Assembly (NCBI GenBank): GCA_036346375.1
Contig: CM070501.1
Span: forward strand, 31,764,539-31,828,538
Direction of reading: 5' to 3'
Length of the DNA: 64,000 bases
Source: Guadua angustifolia
Lineage: Eukaryota; Streptophyta; Magnoliopsida; Poales; Poaceae
Of this stretch, positions 10,048 through 19,993 are shown piece after piece (position 1 is the stretch's first letter; each line of letters begins with the position of its first letter). Both the position numbers and the translations under genes were made by a program. The notes under the pieces were generated by a model. It saw only the letters and a list, made by a program, of their open reading frames with translations, had not been told where the DNA came from and did not search any database.

Positions 10048-11507
10048 AGGCGGGCAGCTTTCTTCTTTTTTTTTGTTGCTTCTGTCGATGAACCTGCGTC
10101 CAGAAAGACCTTGGATAACTTTTGGATGAATGTTAGATGTTTAATCGTTATTCATGTGTTTGCTTATTTTCGCATGATTGAATCCGTTACATTTGCTTGT
10201 TAGATGGCCGTCATTCGGCTTAGGCAAAACGCTTTTAAAGACGCCTAAATTAGGGTAGCATTTCTAAGTCCTGCCAAATGATTTTATGTGCCCGTTGCGA
10301 TCGCAAGCATAGATTATGCGGACCACATAAAACGTAGGCGGAAAATGGCCTTAGGTCGAATAAGGAGCGCAGGACACGCAAGGCCCTAGCGTCAAGTTTC
10401 TGCGAGATTATCGCAAGTTTCGCCTTCCGAACTTAGACCCGATGATCGCCGAGAATGCACCACGGCATAACGTGGCGAGGCAACAAGTTTTGGAAGTGCC
10501 CTTAGGCCAGCAACACTCAGCGAGGCGACCGGCGGTGCTTGCGAGAAACCCGAGGCGTCTGAGCCGTGCGGGCGAGCGCGGTGCCCAAGCCGACACTCGA
10601 TAACTCGGCCTCGCCAGACGTTAACACTTTAGCACATCTTCGTCTATCATGCGGGCCGCTAGTCTCAACGCTTGCGACAATCACGCGTAGCTCGACCCAT
10701 CTTAGGATATGATTGTAAGGAAATGGCCAAAAATGCGGTATAGAACGCTTATCTTGTTTTATATGTCGCGGGACAAGGAACCGGGCTGGCGGCGGCGACT
10801 TGGGACGCAAAGGCGGCGACCCCAAGCGGCAGGCGACCCGACCTTCGGCCAGCCGGGCGACCAGAACCAGGCGGCAGGCGAAACACCTGAGCGCCAGGCG
10901 GCGACTTGAACACCGGCGGCAACCCCAAGCCATCACGCGACCAGCCGAAGATCTGAGGGCTTTTCGTGAAAGTAAGCCAACACTTTTATGCTTACCTGCG
11001 CACGATGACTACCGGGAAGGTGAGCAAACATCTGGAAGGGCATCGCAAGGTAAGCGAAAACATTCTAAGTTCCAAATGAAGTGTCTGGCCGCCTTGTTTG
11101 GATTCTAAGTCCTTGTGAACTGCCAGAAATCGAGCATGACGCCATGTGCCAAGCAATGAGTTTTACGGGGGTGGCATCGGTAAGCGGTGCTTTCATGGTG
11201 ACGACCAGTGATGCTTGAGAGACCATCCCGAGGTGTCGCGAGCAGCGTCGAGCAAATGCCAGCCCGCCCGATCGCCGGGCTAAGTGTACCTGACGCCGAG
11301 GATCGCCATGGATTTCACGAAGAATTAGCAAACGCAGAACCGGCGACATATATGCGCCTAATCGCCACTCAAAGAACAACAAAAGGAGCGATAATGGTGA
11401 AGCAAAAGCTTTCTAAACATGACCTCCTTGATCGCCGGTATGGCCCGACCACCGAAGAAGAGGGCGTACCTCGAGGTCGACGGGCAAGTCTTGGGTACCT
11501 AATTCCC
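10048..11507. other. Spacer between antisense gene and integrase end, gypsy element 1
   Basis: Non-coding DNA where the plus-strand gene and the minus-strand pol unit converge. The open frames here lack domains and are explained by GC content. Poly-T at about 10062-10078 just after the antisense stop could mark that gene's 3' UTR. Confidence 0.5.
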
Positions 11508-12720
11508 TTAAGGATAGAACTTTCGCGATAGCTCAATGTTGTAGGAGTTCGCCACTCCTCGCCGTCCTCGATGGCTAACCGGACCGCCCGAGTGAGATCT
11601 GAGACCACCTTGAAGGGGCCCTCCCATCGGGAGGCGACTTATGTAACCCGGCATGCGTCTGAATTTTTGCGTAAGACCGAATTAGTCCTTGCTAGTGCTC
11701 TCTCGAGACCGGGTGGCGTGGTATCGCTGAGGCTTTGCGATAGCAGGCGGCGCGCAGGCGGCCCGATCCGCACTTCCTCCGGAGGTTAACCTCTTCTCAT
11801 GGGAGATCTTCTTGGTCCTCTTCATTGAAAGCGGAGGCAGCGGAGAGCGGCGGCGACTCGGAGGGGAGAACGCGGCGCCATACACCAAGAAGGGTGTCTC
11901 ACGGTCGCACGGCTAGGCGTGGTCTTGGCGACCACAGCCGCGGTAGGGAGTTCTTCCGTCCATCTTGTACCCGCTTGTGGAGTCGATCAAACGCCCTTGT
12001 CTTGAGGCCCTTTAGTACCAGCGCGTTGGCGCGCTCCGCTTGACCATTGCTCATGGGATGGGCCACGGAAGCGAAACATACCTTGGTGCCCATCTCTTCA
12101 CAGAATTCCGAAAAGCCGCTATTGGTGAAGCGGGTGCCGTTAGCCGGTGATGATGCGATTAAGCGACTCCATGGTGAAGATCCCGCGCATGAACTTAACA
12201 GCGGCAGCGGCCGTGATGGCCCGCACTGCCTCGGCTTCGACCCACTTGGTGAACTTGTCGATGGCGACAAAGAGGTGGGTGAAGCCCCCTGTGGCCCGCG
12301 GGAACGGACCCAGGATATCCAGCCCCCAGACCGCGAACGGCCAGGAGAGCGGGATGGTTTGCAGAGCTTGGGCTGGTCGGTGGGTTTACTGGCGAAGCCC
12401 GACAAGCCATGCGTCCTCACCAGCTTCATAAGCATCACGGAGGCGGTAGGCCAATAAAATCCTTGGCGAACGCCTTGAGCTAGAGTTATTGGGACATATA
12501 GCTCCCACACGCGCCTCCATGGATATCGAGAGGCGAGTGCCCCCTCTTCCCGAGTGATGCGCTTGATGAACTCCATTTACGCTCTGGCGATATAGGTCCC
12601 CACCTACCAGAGTATAGCACTTGGCCTTACGTGCAATCTTCTCAGCTGAGGCATCATCGTCGGGGATCACTTGGTCACGCAGGAAGGCCAGGATAGGGTC
12701 CATCCATCGATCTTCCTGCC
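11508..12720 (-). pseudogene. Integrase of gypsy element 1, frameshifted
   Basis: Integrates the element cDNA. Reading leftward: an upstream segment with AFLRDQVIPDDDASAEKIAR, the zinc-binding and core entry (GFYWPTAS), core residues in FVAIDKFTKWVEAEAV (first Asp), a segment NGTRFTNSGFSEFCEEMGTK and the Glu-containing HPMSNGQAERANALVLKGLK, then AFDRLHKR. The C-terminal end reads RKFYP followed by a stop at 11508-11510. At the second catalytic Asp the frame reads PANGT where the family has DNGT, so that residue is lost in this copy. Four or more frame changes are needed to follow it. Family assignment is clear. Confidence 0.86.
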
Positions 12721-13149
12721 CAAGGGTGGCGACCACTCGGTGCTCTTTGGGTACTCGGTGGGCGAGCTTTCCCTGGTCTGCCTCGGCTGACACCGCCGTC
12801 TCCCTCCGGACACAGGGGCTTGGGCGAACCTGTTGCCTTCCCTCCTGAATTGGAGGTCGTGGCAGTGACCGCCTTCCCCTGAGCCGGAGGCGCGGCAGCC
12901 TTGCCGTCGTCCCCACGGGCCGGGGCAGCGGCAATGCACCATCATCCCCACCTGAATCGTGGGCTGCGATGGACGGTCGCGGTAGTCTTTCTTCGAAGAC
13001 CCCGACCGGAACAGGAGCCCTTGAGGATGCAAGCTGGGACAAACCGTCCGCAAGGTGATTGTCACGCCGAGGGACATGAGTATACCCGAGACCTTCAAAA
13101 TGACGCTCCATTCTTCGGACCTCTGCGGTGTGCCCCGCCATGGTGGGAG
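12721..13149 (-). pseudogene. RNase H C-terminal end and linker to integrase, gypsy element 1
   Basis: Minus-strand remnant with AEVRRMERHFEGLGYTHVPR and DNHLADGLSQLASSRAPV, the end of the plant gypsy RNase H region (HVPRxxNxxADxLS pattern). It is followed by linker sequence before the integrase zinc-binding part. It is separated from the rest of RNase H by a frame change. Confidence 0.75.
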
Positions 13150-13520
13150 TCGGAACATTGGAACTCTTTTACGTGCTTGATTAATGACCAGCGAGAGTCT
13201 CCCTTGACTTGGAGGCGCGATGCCCAACGCCGATCATGACCACCGCGGCCAGACCTTCATATTCAGCAATGTTGTTGGTGGCCTTGAATTCGAGGCGACC
13301 CGCGTCTTGGAGGGTATCACCGGTCGGGAGACGGGACAACCCAGCCCGCCTTCCAACTGAAGGATCCATCAAGAATAACGTCGAAGGCGCGGGTGCTTCT
13401 TCGGCCGAGGAGTGGCGAGTCCACTCGGCGGCGAACTCCGCCAACTTTGACTCTTGATAGCGGTCGCGGGGCACGAATTTGATGTTGAATTCCCCGGCTC
13501 ATCGACCATTTAGCAATCGC
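13150..13520 (-). pseudogene. RNase H domain of gypsy element 1
   Basis: Degrades RNA in the RNA-DNA hybrid during reverse transcription. In the minus frame ending at 13181: LAEFAAEWT, then SAEEAPAPST, a damaged active-site start (LFLMDPS in place of the DGS pattern), then LEFKATNNIAEYEGLAA containing the conserved Glu. Indels occur on both sides of the active-site Asp. Confidence 0.82.
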
Positions 13521-13889
13521 GGCCTTGGCTTCACGATTGTGGAGGATTTCCGCAAGGGGTAGAGCCGTGGCAGCGGTGATTTCGCCCTGAAAATAGTGCG
13601 CGGCTTTACGGGCCTTAACCAGACTGCATCAAGACATCTTCGAGCTTGAGGATCTGGGTTTACGCTTCATGCAATACCTTCTTGATGTAGTAAACCGGCC
13701 GGGCGCCTTCCTCTCCGCGACCAACACTGCGCTTACCACCTCAGGGGTGGCGGCGATATCTGAAGCAAAAGGCTCACGGCGCTGAAACCAAAGACCGGGG
13801 AGAGGAAAGGTCTTGCCAGGTCTTCAAATGCCTTCGAGCTTCCTCCGTCCATTCAAAATGGTTAGCCTTCTTTAACAACTTGAGCAGGC
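13521..13889 (-). other. RT-RNase H connection, gypsy element 1
   Basis: Minus-strand polyprotein remnant between RT palm/thumb and RNase H. It is too frame-broken to give reliable domains, though its position and base composition continue pol. Confidence 0.5.
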
Positions 13890-14880
13890 AGGCTTCGCTC
13901 TCCCAAGCGGGCAATGAATCACCCGGGGAGACAGGCGACCGGCCGAACCTTGAACTTGCTTGAGTCGCCTGGCGGCTTCATGTGCTCGATGGCGCTATCT
14001 TGTCGAGGATTGGCCTCGATGCCCATGTGGACACCGAAACCCGGCAACTTGCGGGAGGGCACACGAACCGCATTTTTTCGGTTGAGCTTGAGCAATTCTT
14101 GGGAGGTTAGCAAGGTCTCCTCGAGTCTGGATCGATTCTTCACTCTTTTTAATCTTCACGACTAAATCATCAGCGTATACTTCTAGATTTAAGCCCTATC
14201 TGAGGCGGAAGGTAATGTGCATGTGCGTTGGTAAGTGGAACCACATTCTTTAAACCAAAAGCCATCCTTACATAACAAGAGACTCCCATAGGGGTTACAA
14301 AAGCGGTCTTCTCTTCATCTTCTAGTGCCATGCTAATCGATGGTACCCAGTGCGCATCCAAAAAGCACGACAATTCACACCGGTAGTGGAGTCTATGATG
14401 AGGTCGACCAGCGGCGAGGATAAGGATCGCCGGGCAAGCCTTGTTGAGGTCGGTGAAGTCGACACATACGCGCCACCTCCGTTGGATTTCTTGGCGAGCA
14501 GGGGTTGGCGAGCCACTCGAGATGAGAGACTTCCTGACTATTCCAGCTCGGCGGCTTCTCTACCTCCTCTCGAATGGCGTCCTGCCGCTCGGCGCTGCCT
14601 CCGGACCTTCTGCGGATTAGGCGCCGTCGGGGCGTTGCGATCGGTGCTCGATCACCTCACTGGGACCCAGTCATGTCGGACGGTTGCAGGCGAACACGTC
14701 GTTTGGTGGAGGAAGGTAATGAGCGCGTCTTCTATTTGGCGCCGAGGTTGGCGCCAATGTTGGCAGTCTTCGAGGTTCGCCCCCACTCGAGGCGACCACC
14801 TTTACCTCACCGGCGGGCATGAGTGAAGCTCTGGTCGGGCTGAGGGCTCCGAGAAGTGGCGTCGGTGCGGCAAGCGCAAG
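13890..14880 (-). pseudogene. Reverse transcriptase of gypsy element 1
   Basis: Copies genomic RNA into DNA. Right to left on the minus strand: the leader before RT with NDVFACNRP (14680-14720), LLAKKSNGG at about 14490, DLIIDSTTG, then DEEKTAFVTPMGVSCYVRMA followed by FGLKN, then the catalytic motif. On the minus strand of 14166-14177 the codons read Y-A-D-D, the active-site box, followed by LVVK in the same frame. Then LEETLLTSQELLKLN and RKLPGFGVHMGIEANPRQ. At least four frame shifts separate these blocks. The YADD box itself is intact. Confidence 0.88.
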
Positions 14881-14929
14881 TGGCACCGGCGAATCCCAAG
14901 CTTGCTTGTGGCGTAGAGAGACCTCCGAC

Positions 14930-15540
14930 CTATCACGTTGATGACAATGGGGCCGCCCCTGACATCTTCACCATCATGTAAGCATAGTGGGTAACGCCAT
15001 GAATTTGACCAGCGGCCGGCCAAGCAAGGCGTTATATGGGAGGTCGAAATCGGCGACCTCGAAATCCACCATCTCGGTGCGGTAGTTATCCTTTTCCCCG
15101 AAGTGGCGGGAGGCAAACTTGACCCAAAGGGAACAAGCCCATCTGGGGCTACCAGAAACGGCGGTCGAGCGCGAGATCTGTCGCGGGATCTGCGGCGCCA
15201 TGAATGCCGCGTGGGCGGGGAGGTTGATGGGCTGCCTCGATCCATCGGCCCGCCCCCGTACATTCCGGACCGTGGGTGCTACCACGATCGGAGATGCCCT
15301 AGGTGAGGGTGCCCTCGGGTGGTCGGCCGGCGAAGGTGATCATTGCTCGACCATTTGATGTCGACCGTCCACGAGCTCGGCGCTTGCCGTGGCGCATACT
15401 TCCCTTTTCGGCCGTTTGTAGCGGCGTTGGAGAAATGGTGGATGAACCACCATGGATGTCGCCACGGTGTGATCCTTTCTTGAAAAGCGGTAGGCGAGAT
15501 CTTCATCTTGATCATCATCGGCGGCGCTCCTTGGCCGCTT
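14930..15540 (-). pseudogene. Aspartic protease region of gypsy element 1
   Basis: Processes the polyprotein. The C-terminal part is clear in the minus frame 14974-15285: NYRTEMVDFEVADFDLPYNA then LLGRPLVKFMALPT, the conserved end of plant gypsy proteases. The upstream part, including the Asp-Gly-Gly active site expected near 15320-15390, is scrambled by indels and could not be read. Confidence 0.78.
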
Positions 15541-15859
15541 CTCCACCATCTCTTACGACCGGCCAGTTGTCCAGGTCATAGGTATTGGTTTTATGTATTA
15601 GGCGATGGGCTCGCCCTCCTTTTGATCGCGGTCGTTCCCGACGGCCTGCGGCGATCATCACTACCGATCCGCAGCGATCGTTCGCCCGGTCGACGGCGAT
15701 CGTCGCGCCGCTTCGCGGCGATCATCGCCCGTCGCGGCGGTGGCGCTCGGGCGCGGGTCTCCTCGTCGTCGCGCTCGGCGGCGAGACCTGCACAGCCTCC
15801 CCGCCTCACGCTTCGCGCCTTCTTGCCCGCCTGGCGGAACCCGAGTCGGCCTCGTCCTT
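15541..15859 (-). other. Gag-protease linker, GC-rich, gypsy element 1
   Basis: Arg- and Gly-rich minus-strand frames with cgatcg/gcggcgatc repeats, corresponding to the low-complexity end of gag before protease. No zinc knuckle could be confirmed. Confidence 0.45.
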
Positions 15860-16900
15860 GCCTTAGCCACCCTTGGGGCGGCCTTCGCCTCGCGCAGCCG
15901 CGCACTTATGTGCGAGAAAAAAGCTTCGGAGGTTGAGGCGATGTGCACGGTGGCCATCTTCTCCTTCATCTTCTTGCGCGTCATCGCCCCTCCGAAGGCG
16001 ATGGCGGGATTGCTCGGAGATGTGGGGATGGTATTGCGGCAATGATAGAACCGCCCGGATGAAGTCGTGGCGACTCCCCCTTCTCTTGCTCCGAGGCGTG
16101 GAGGTCATCCTCCACAGCGCTTTGTGAAAAAAACCACGAAAATTGGCGACAAAGATGTCGCACAACATTCCCCGAGTGCTGCAGACCCTCGAAGATTTAC
16201 TTGACGAGGCGAAGCGAGAACCCGTCAAAGGCCGTTGGGAGGTAGTTGGCCATGACCGCTTCGAGATCCGCTTGACCGCCCGCGCCATCGTCGTGTAGAT
16301 TTGGAGAACTCCTCCGGGTTGAGTGGTGCGTCATATTTTCTATGGCCGTAGGCGAAACACTGTCCGGCGAGCCGCGGCGCAACCGCCCGGAAAACTGACA
16401 CCGGCACCACCGTAGAGGCCGAGCCGCTCATCGAGGCCGGTCCGGAGGCCGTGCATGGGGCGCGAGCAGGAGGTGGACCTCCTCCGGTCCAGGTGAAACC
16501 ATGAGGGGACTCTCGTGCGGCCGCCACCTTGCCATGGCGGCGCTCTTGGTCGGGTGGCGGCGGCGACCACCGGAGAGGTCATCACCGCATTGCCGGCGGC
16601 TCTCATCAAGGTGAGCGGAGGTCCCCACAGTTCCTCGATGAGCGGGACGAGGATGCGTCGCCCCTTCTCGGACCACAGCCCCCCAGCCGTGCCTTTGTCG
16701 TCGAAATGTTGGAGGCTGAGCGCCTGCGGCGCCTTAAGCGTCAAATGCGGTTGGTACTGGTGGCGGGAGCCCCACTCGGAGTTGGGCGCATCCACGAGGC
16801 AGCGATGCTCGCACCCGCAGTGGCGGAAATCTCTGCGAACTCCACGGGAGGTGGTCGAGAGCAGCGGCGTGCAAGTTACAGGCGAGGTGGCGCCTCAAGG
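15860..16900 (-). pseudogene. Gag of gypsy element 1, frameshifted
   Basis: Structural protein of the virus-like particle. Minus-strand blocks: GSRHQYQPHLTLKAPQAL near 16750, CFAYGHRKYDAPLNPEEFSK near 16330, MANYLPTAFDG near 16230, then DIFVANFRGFFHKAL near 16160. The P-x-x-F, M-x-x-Y-L-P-x-A-x-x-G and F-x-x-N-F-x-G spacing is that of Retrotrans_gag (PF03732). The blocks lie in different frames. The N-terminal start could not be fixed; it lies close to 16800-16900. Confidence 0.8.
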
Positions 16901-17131
16901 CCGACTGCGGCGCCGCAGGCTGCTCCGGCTCTGCGGGAGCAGTGCGCCGCTGCCAAGGCGAGGTGAGGCGGTCCCTCGGCCGGCGTGTGGCCGAGGCGCC
17001 TTAGTCGTCGCTTCGCCCGCGATATCTGAGTGCTTGAGATCCGCCATCTTCTAATGCAGGAGCACGCCGAACACGCGAACACGAAGTCGCCGGGGAGTTA
17101 GCCGGAAAAAACCAACCACTAGCCCCCCGCG
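16901..17131 (-). other. 5' leader of gypsy element 1
   Basis: Region between the 5' LTR and gag on the minus strand. It should hold the primer-binding site next to the LTR, but the adjacent bases (read leftward from 17131) do not match a tRNA 3' end that I can name with confidence. Confidence 0.5.
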
Positions 17132-18130
17132 TGCCCTGCTCGGCGTATTCCACCTAACAGGCCGGAGGATGCGAGCCGGGTTTAGTTCGGAAGGAGGCGT
17201 CTTGTGGTACTGCTAAACCTAGAGGGCGAAAACCCTAGGGACTCCTACGCGAAGGATTCCGGCGTCCATGAACTGCGGATGACACGAAGATTTTACCCAG
17301 GTTCAGGCCCCCTTTGGCTCGGGTAATAGCCTTACTTCCTGCTAGATTGTTTTTTGAGAAGGTGTCAAGCTAATACAAAGCTCTTGAGTTATAAGTTCTT
17401 TCCTCTTGAATGCGAGTCCCTTTTCCCATGCACCGGAGGCCCTTATATAGGCGGGGCTAGCGGAGTAGGTAAAGGGAGGTCATCATCTTGATCCTCATAC
17501 ATTTACTACTCCTTCTGTCTTTGTCCCGTTCCTCGGCCTCATTAAATGCTTCTGCGTGCCTTTACGGTCCGCGGATGGGACCCCTACGACAGGTAGGTGA
17601 GAGCGTCGAGAGAATGGGCTTGTTGCGAAAACCCTTGCGGTGATAAGCACTGCTATGGCGAACTGCGTTCGACATGGTACGGTAGTGGAAAGGCCTTGGC
17701 GAAACCCGCCGCGCTCCACCTCTTTGCCTGCGGCGGGCGTCTTCGCTGGCCGCCACGTGGTAGGCGCCGAGGCGGCGAGGCGTGCTCGCCCGCTGCTGCG
17801 CGGGCGCCCGTGTCGCCGGCGCCGGCGGTGGCCGTGATCGCCCGCCGGTTGCCGAGCCGCCCGTAGGTGGTAGCCGGCGGCGAAGCGTCTTCGCCCACTT
17901 TTCGCCCGGCGCCCGTGGGCAACAAACGCTGGCCGTGGCCGTGATCGCCGCTTGATTGCCGAACGCGCGCGTGGCTGGCGCCGGGCGGCGAGCGTCTTCG
18001 CCCTGCTTTCGCCGGCGCCACGTGGACCGACGCTGGCCGGCGGGCGTGATCGCCACCGTTACCGAGCCGCCCGCAGCAGATTATGCGTTATCGCGGTGGA
18101 GAAAGTACCCTAAGCGTATAATCTGTTGCA
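17132..18130 (-). repeat. 5' LTR of gypsy element 1
   Basis: Pairs with 6833-7613. The outer end is ctgttgca, followed at once by the ATGAT duplication. The family core promoter (minus strand tataagggcc with TATA at 17453-17459) lies in the middle. U3, toward the right, holds three successive GC-rich units beginning with gcgtcttcg at 17737, 17885 and 17992, against one unit in the other LTR. Confidence 0.9.
17737..18075 (-). repeat. U3 tandem repeats with G-box core in the 5' LTR of gypsy element 1
   Basis: Three units of about 148, 107 and 90 bases, each starting gcgtcttcg and running through (c)ggcgcc, a ccacgtgg-type word, cgctggcc, gtgatcgcc and gagccgcc. The palindromic ccacgtgg is intact in the third unit, and a ccacgtgg is also present just after 17750. 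The middle unit is degenerate. U3 is where LTR enhancers lie, and CACGTG is the plant G-box. Enhancer function is inferred, not shown. Confidence 0.7.
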
Positions 18131-18135
18131 ATGAT
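18131..18135. repeat. Target-site duplication ATGAT (right copy)
   Basis: Identical to 6828-6832. Confidence 0.9.
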
Positions 18136-18333
18136 GGGATTAGCCAGTATTATCTCTATTCTCCATACCTCAATATGCTTAATTAATGTACAAACTTTTC
18201 TTTGAATAACATAATAGACCCTATTGTAAACTGTGTACATCTTGTTACTGATGAATTGCTAACTTGGACATCATTTTTACATTCTTTGCTAGCGTGCTAC
18301 AATTTGGTGATGCACCATTCCTTCTTTTAACAG
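18136..18333. other. CACTA 1 intron resumed after the gypsy insertion
   Basis: AT-rich sequence continuing the intron interrupted at 6827, up to the acceptor ttaacag at 18327-18333. Confidence 0.5.
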
Positions 18334-18430
18334 ATCATTGAGATTATTAGGGATGCATCGTGTCGCCGAGAAAAAAAGCGTAATCGAAATTGAAGCAAAC
18401 CATAAGAGAATTTCACAATTATTGCACGAG
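18334..18430 (+). other. Exon of the second CACTA 1 gene, coil-forming
   Basis: A 97-nt segment between acceptor cag (18331-18333) and donor gtaact (18431). One frame is fully open and encodes GMHRVAEKKSVIEIEANHKR plus ISQLLHE, a charged heptad-like helix. It lies on the far side of the nested gypsy element from the other exons of the TNPA-like gene and fits the coil region that closes TNPA-type proteins. Function beyond that is unknown. Confidence 0.5.
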
Positions 18431-18689
18431 GTAACTATGCTTCTGAGAACTCTGATTCTCTTATATATATATTGCCTTTGAGAACATGATACAAGTTCTT
18501 TAGAGCTAATACTATGTATTGCCTTCTGTATGATACTTCTATCAATTCTCTTATATATATTACGAAGTTGCTCTATGTATTGTAGCCAATACAAATTACC
18601 AATCTGTCGGTATTATACGTGATTATTTTACATGCAGAGGGCATAGCTATGCATTGCTGAGGCTAGCCACAAATGCGATTTTTATTTAA
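18431..18689. other. AT-rich 3' portion of CACTA 1
   Basis: AT-rich with ttatatata stretches; no supported feature. A short terminal exon after tgcag near 18640 is possible. Confidence 0.4.
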
Positions 18690-18947
18690 TTGTGTGGGAC
18701 TATCGGTGGCGGTTCTGGCCAAAACCGCCGCGATACCTGATATCGATGGCGGTTTTGGCTAGAACCGTCAACGATATCGAAATATCGATGACAGTTCTAA
18801 TAAAACCGTCACAAATAATGATATCTGTGGCGGTTCTAGAACCGTCGCGATAATCTGGATTATCGGTGGCACTAAATCGGTGGCGGTTCGAAAACCGTCA
18901 CTGATGGCAGTTTCGAACCGCCACTGATTACCTTTTTCATGGTAGTG
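18690..18947. repeat. CACTA 1 3' subterminal repeat array and terminal inverted repeat
   Basis: At least eight copies, in both orientations, of words around gtggcggttc and gaaccgtc, often joined to tatcg(a/g)tg. The outermost 17 bases read ctttttcatggtagtg, the reverse complement of CACTACCATGAAAAAG. This is the expected end of a CACTA element, where the transposase cuts and the accessory protein binds. Confidence 0.88.
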
Positions 18948-19340
18948 TATGTTATAGAGGTGGCCGAGAGGAAGATCTAGCAAGAATGTGAGCCTCCATA
19001 GAGGTCGGAAATGATCATGTGAGCTCATCGAAAGTTCATCGGGGTTTGAGAAAAAAAGCTTCTACAATGAGATCTGGATGTTGGATTGCAAAAACTCAAA
19101 GAGGGATGTGTGGAGAATGAGGTGAGGAAGCTGTGGTCCAATATATAGGGCAATCAAAGTTACGGATCACTAGAAAACGCTCACCAAAATTATGACCGGA
19201 ATAGTAACATTTCATCGAAATTTAATGGGTTGAAAATGTTGCATTCAAAAGCGAATCGAGGATTCGATTGCTGAATTCTTTGTAGTAGCGGATGTGGATA
19301 GAGAAGTGGATCGGGCTCTGGAGAACCCAAAAAGGTCTTT
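18948..19340. other. Flanking non-coding DNA
   Basis: Follows the CACTA 1 end. It contains purine-rich sequence with no supported gene. It may be the inner part of the LTR-like block that ends at 19937. Confidence 0.35.
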
Positions 19341-19937
19341 TATTACCAAAATAATTAATGAATTCTCTAAAATAAAATTTTTTATTATTAATTTAGAGAA
19401 AAATGAGATTAAATCAAAAATAAAAAATAAATTCACATAAATAAAGTATTATTAAATAATATTATTTGTTATTATTACACGATAGTTAATTTTTAAATGC
19501 TAAAAATACCTTTTAACATAGAAAAATAATAGAATAGCCACAAAATTCTAGAAAATTTCAGAGAAATTAAATAGGAATATTTAACTTCCTGAAATTATTT
19601 AAAACAATAATAATATATAAATTTTTAAATAGTTTCTAAAATCCAACAAGGCTCTTTAGAAATTGGCAAATAGAGTTAAAAATTTGAAAAAAATCACAAA
19701 ATTTCTGGAGATATTTTGAACATAATAAAATATTTATCAACTTATATTTTATTTTTATTTTTGCATAATATTTACTTTTAATTGTCTGAAAATAGGAAAC
19801 GCTTTTTAATTCAGAAAATTCATCGAAAATCATTAGAAATTACTGAAAATTGAATTATTTTCTAAAAATTCACAAAACAGTAATTTCAATTATATTATTA
19901 TTATTATTATTGAAAGATAAAATGATGGGATGTTACA
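19341..19937 (-). repeat. AT-rich LTR-like block ending in tgttaca
   Basis: Very AT-rich (aaaattt words; an att run at 19889-19913). It ends at 19937 in gggatgttaca, which read on the other strand is TGTAACATCCC, a common LTR 5' terminus in plant gypsy elements. The opposite terminus and a target duplication were not found, so this is a low-confidence LTR fragment. Confidence 0.35.
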
Positions 19938-19993
19938 ACTTCTCTGGCCTATCCAATAGACACAATGAATGATCAAGCTTCTTCCTCTTGTAG

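Larger units (their letters stand above)
6833..18130 (-). mobile_element. Gypsy element 1 (Ty3/gypsy, Tat lineage, RIRE2/Grande-like), complete but mutated
   Basis: An 11.3 kb LTR retrotransposon inserted in CACTA 1, flanked by perfect 5-bp ATGAT duplications and with TG...CA outer ends. Gag, protease, RT, RNase H and integrase follow each other on the minus strand (right to left), the gypsy order. A separate gene with a Transposase_28 domain lies between integrase and the 3' LTR on the plus strand, an arrangement known in the Tat lineage. All genes carry frameshifts, so the copy looks non-autonomous now. The LTRs differ in length (781 against 999 bases), mostly through a tandem-repeat expansion in the right one. 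Confidence 0.93.
1..18947 (+). mobile_element. CACTA (En/Spm) transposon 1, 3' portion, with nested gypsy element
   Basis: The element enters from the left, so its 5' end is outside the window. It carries the C-terminal half of a TNP2 transposase, then a second gene (Transposase_24, Ulp1-like remnant, coil exons), and ends at 18947 in ggtagtg, the reverse complement of a CACTACC terminus. The last 250 bases hold inverted GGCGGTT/AACCGTC repeats, as expected of the TNPA-binding subterminal region of this superfamily. The gene order (catalytic transposase, then TNPA-like gene, both +) matches known two-gene CACTA elements. A gypsy retrotransposon at 6833-18130 and a small MITE at 2747-2900 are inserted within it, so about 7.6 kb of the window is CACTA sequence proper. 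The 3-bp target duplication cannot be checked because the 5' end is missing. Confidence 0.88.

Noticed and set aside
12047..12457. Plus-strand 136-codon frame in gypsy element 1
   Set aside because: It is the complement of the integrase core, which has clear family motifs on the minus strand.
15660..15800. gcgatcgt/cgatcgcc clusters as a CRISPR-like or regulatory array
   Set aside because: Irregular spacing inside the low-complexity end of gag. There are no identical repeats with unique spacers, and the genome is a plant's.
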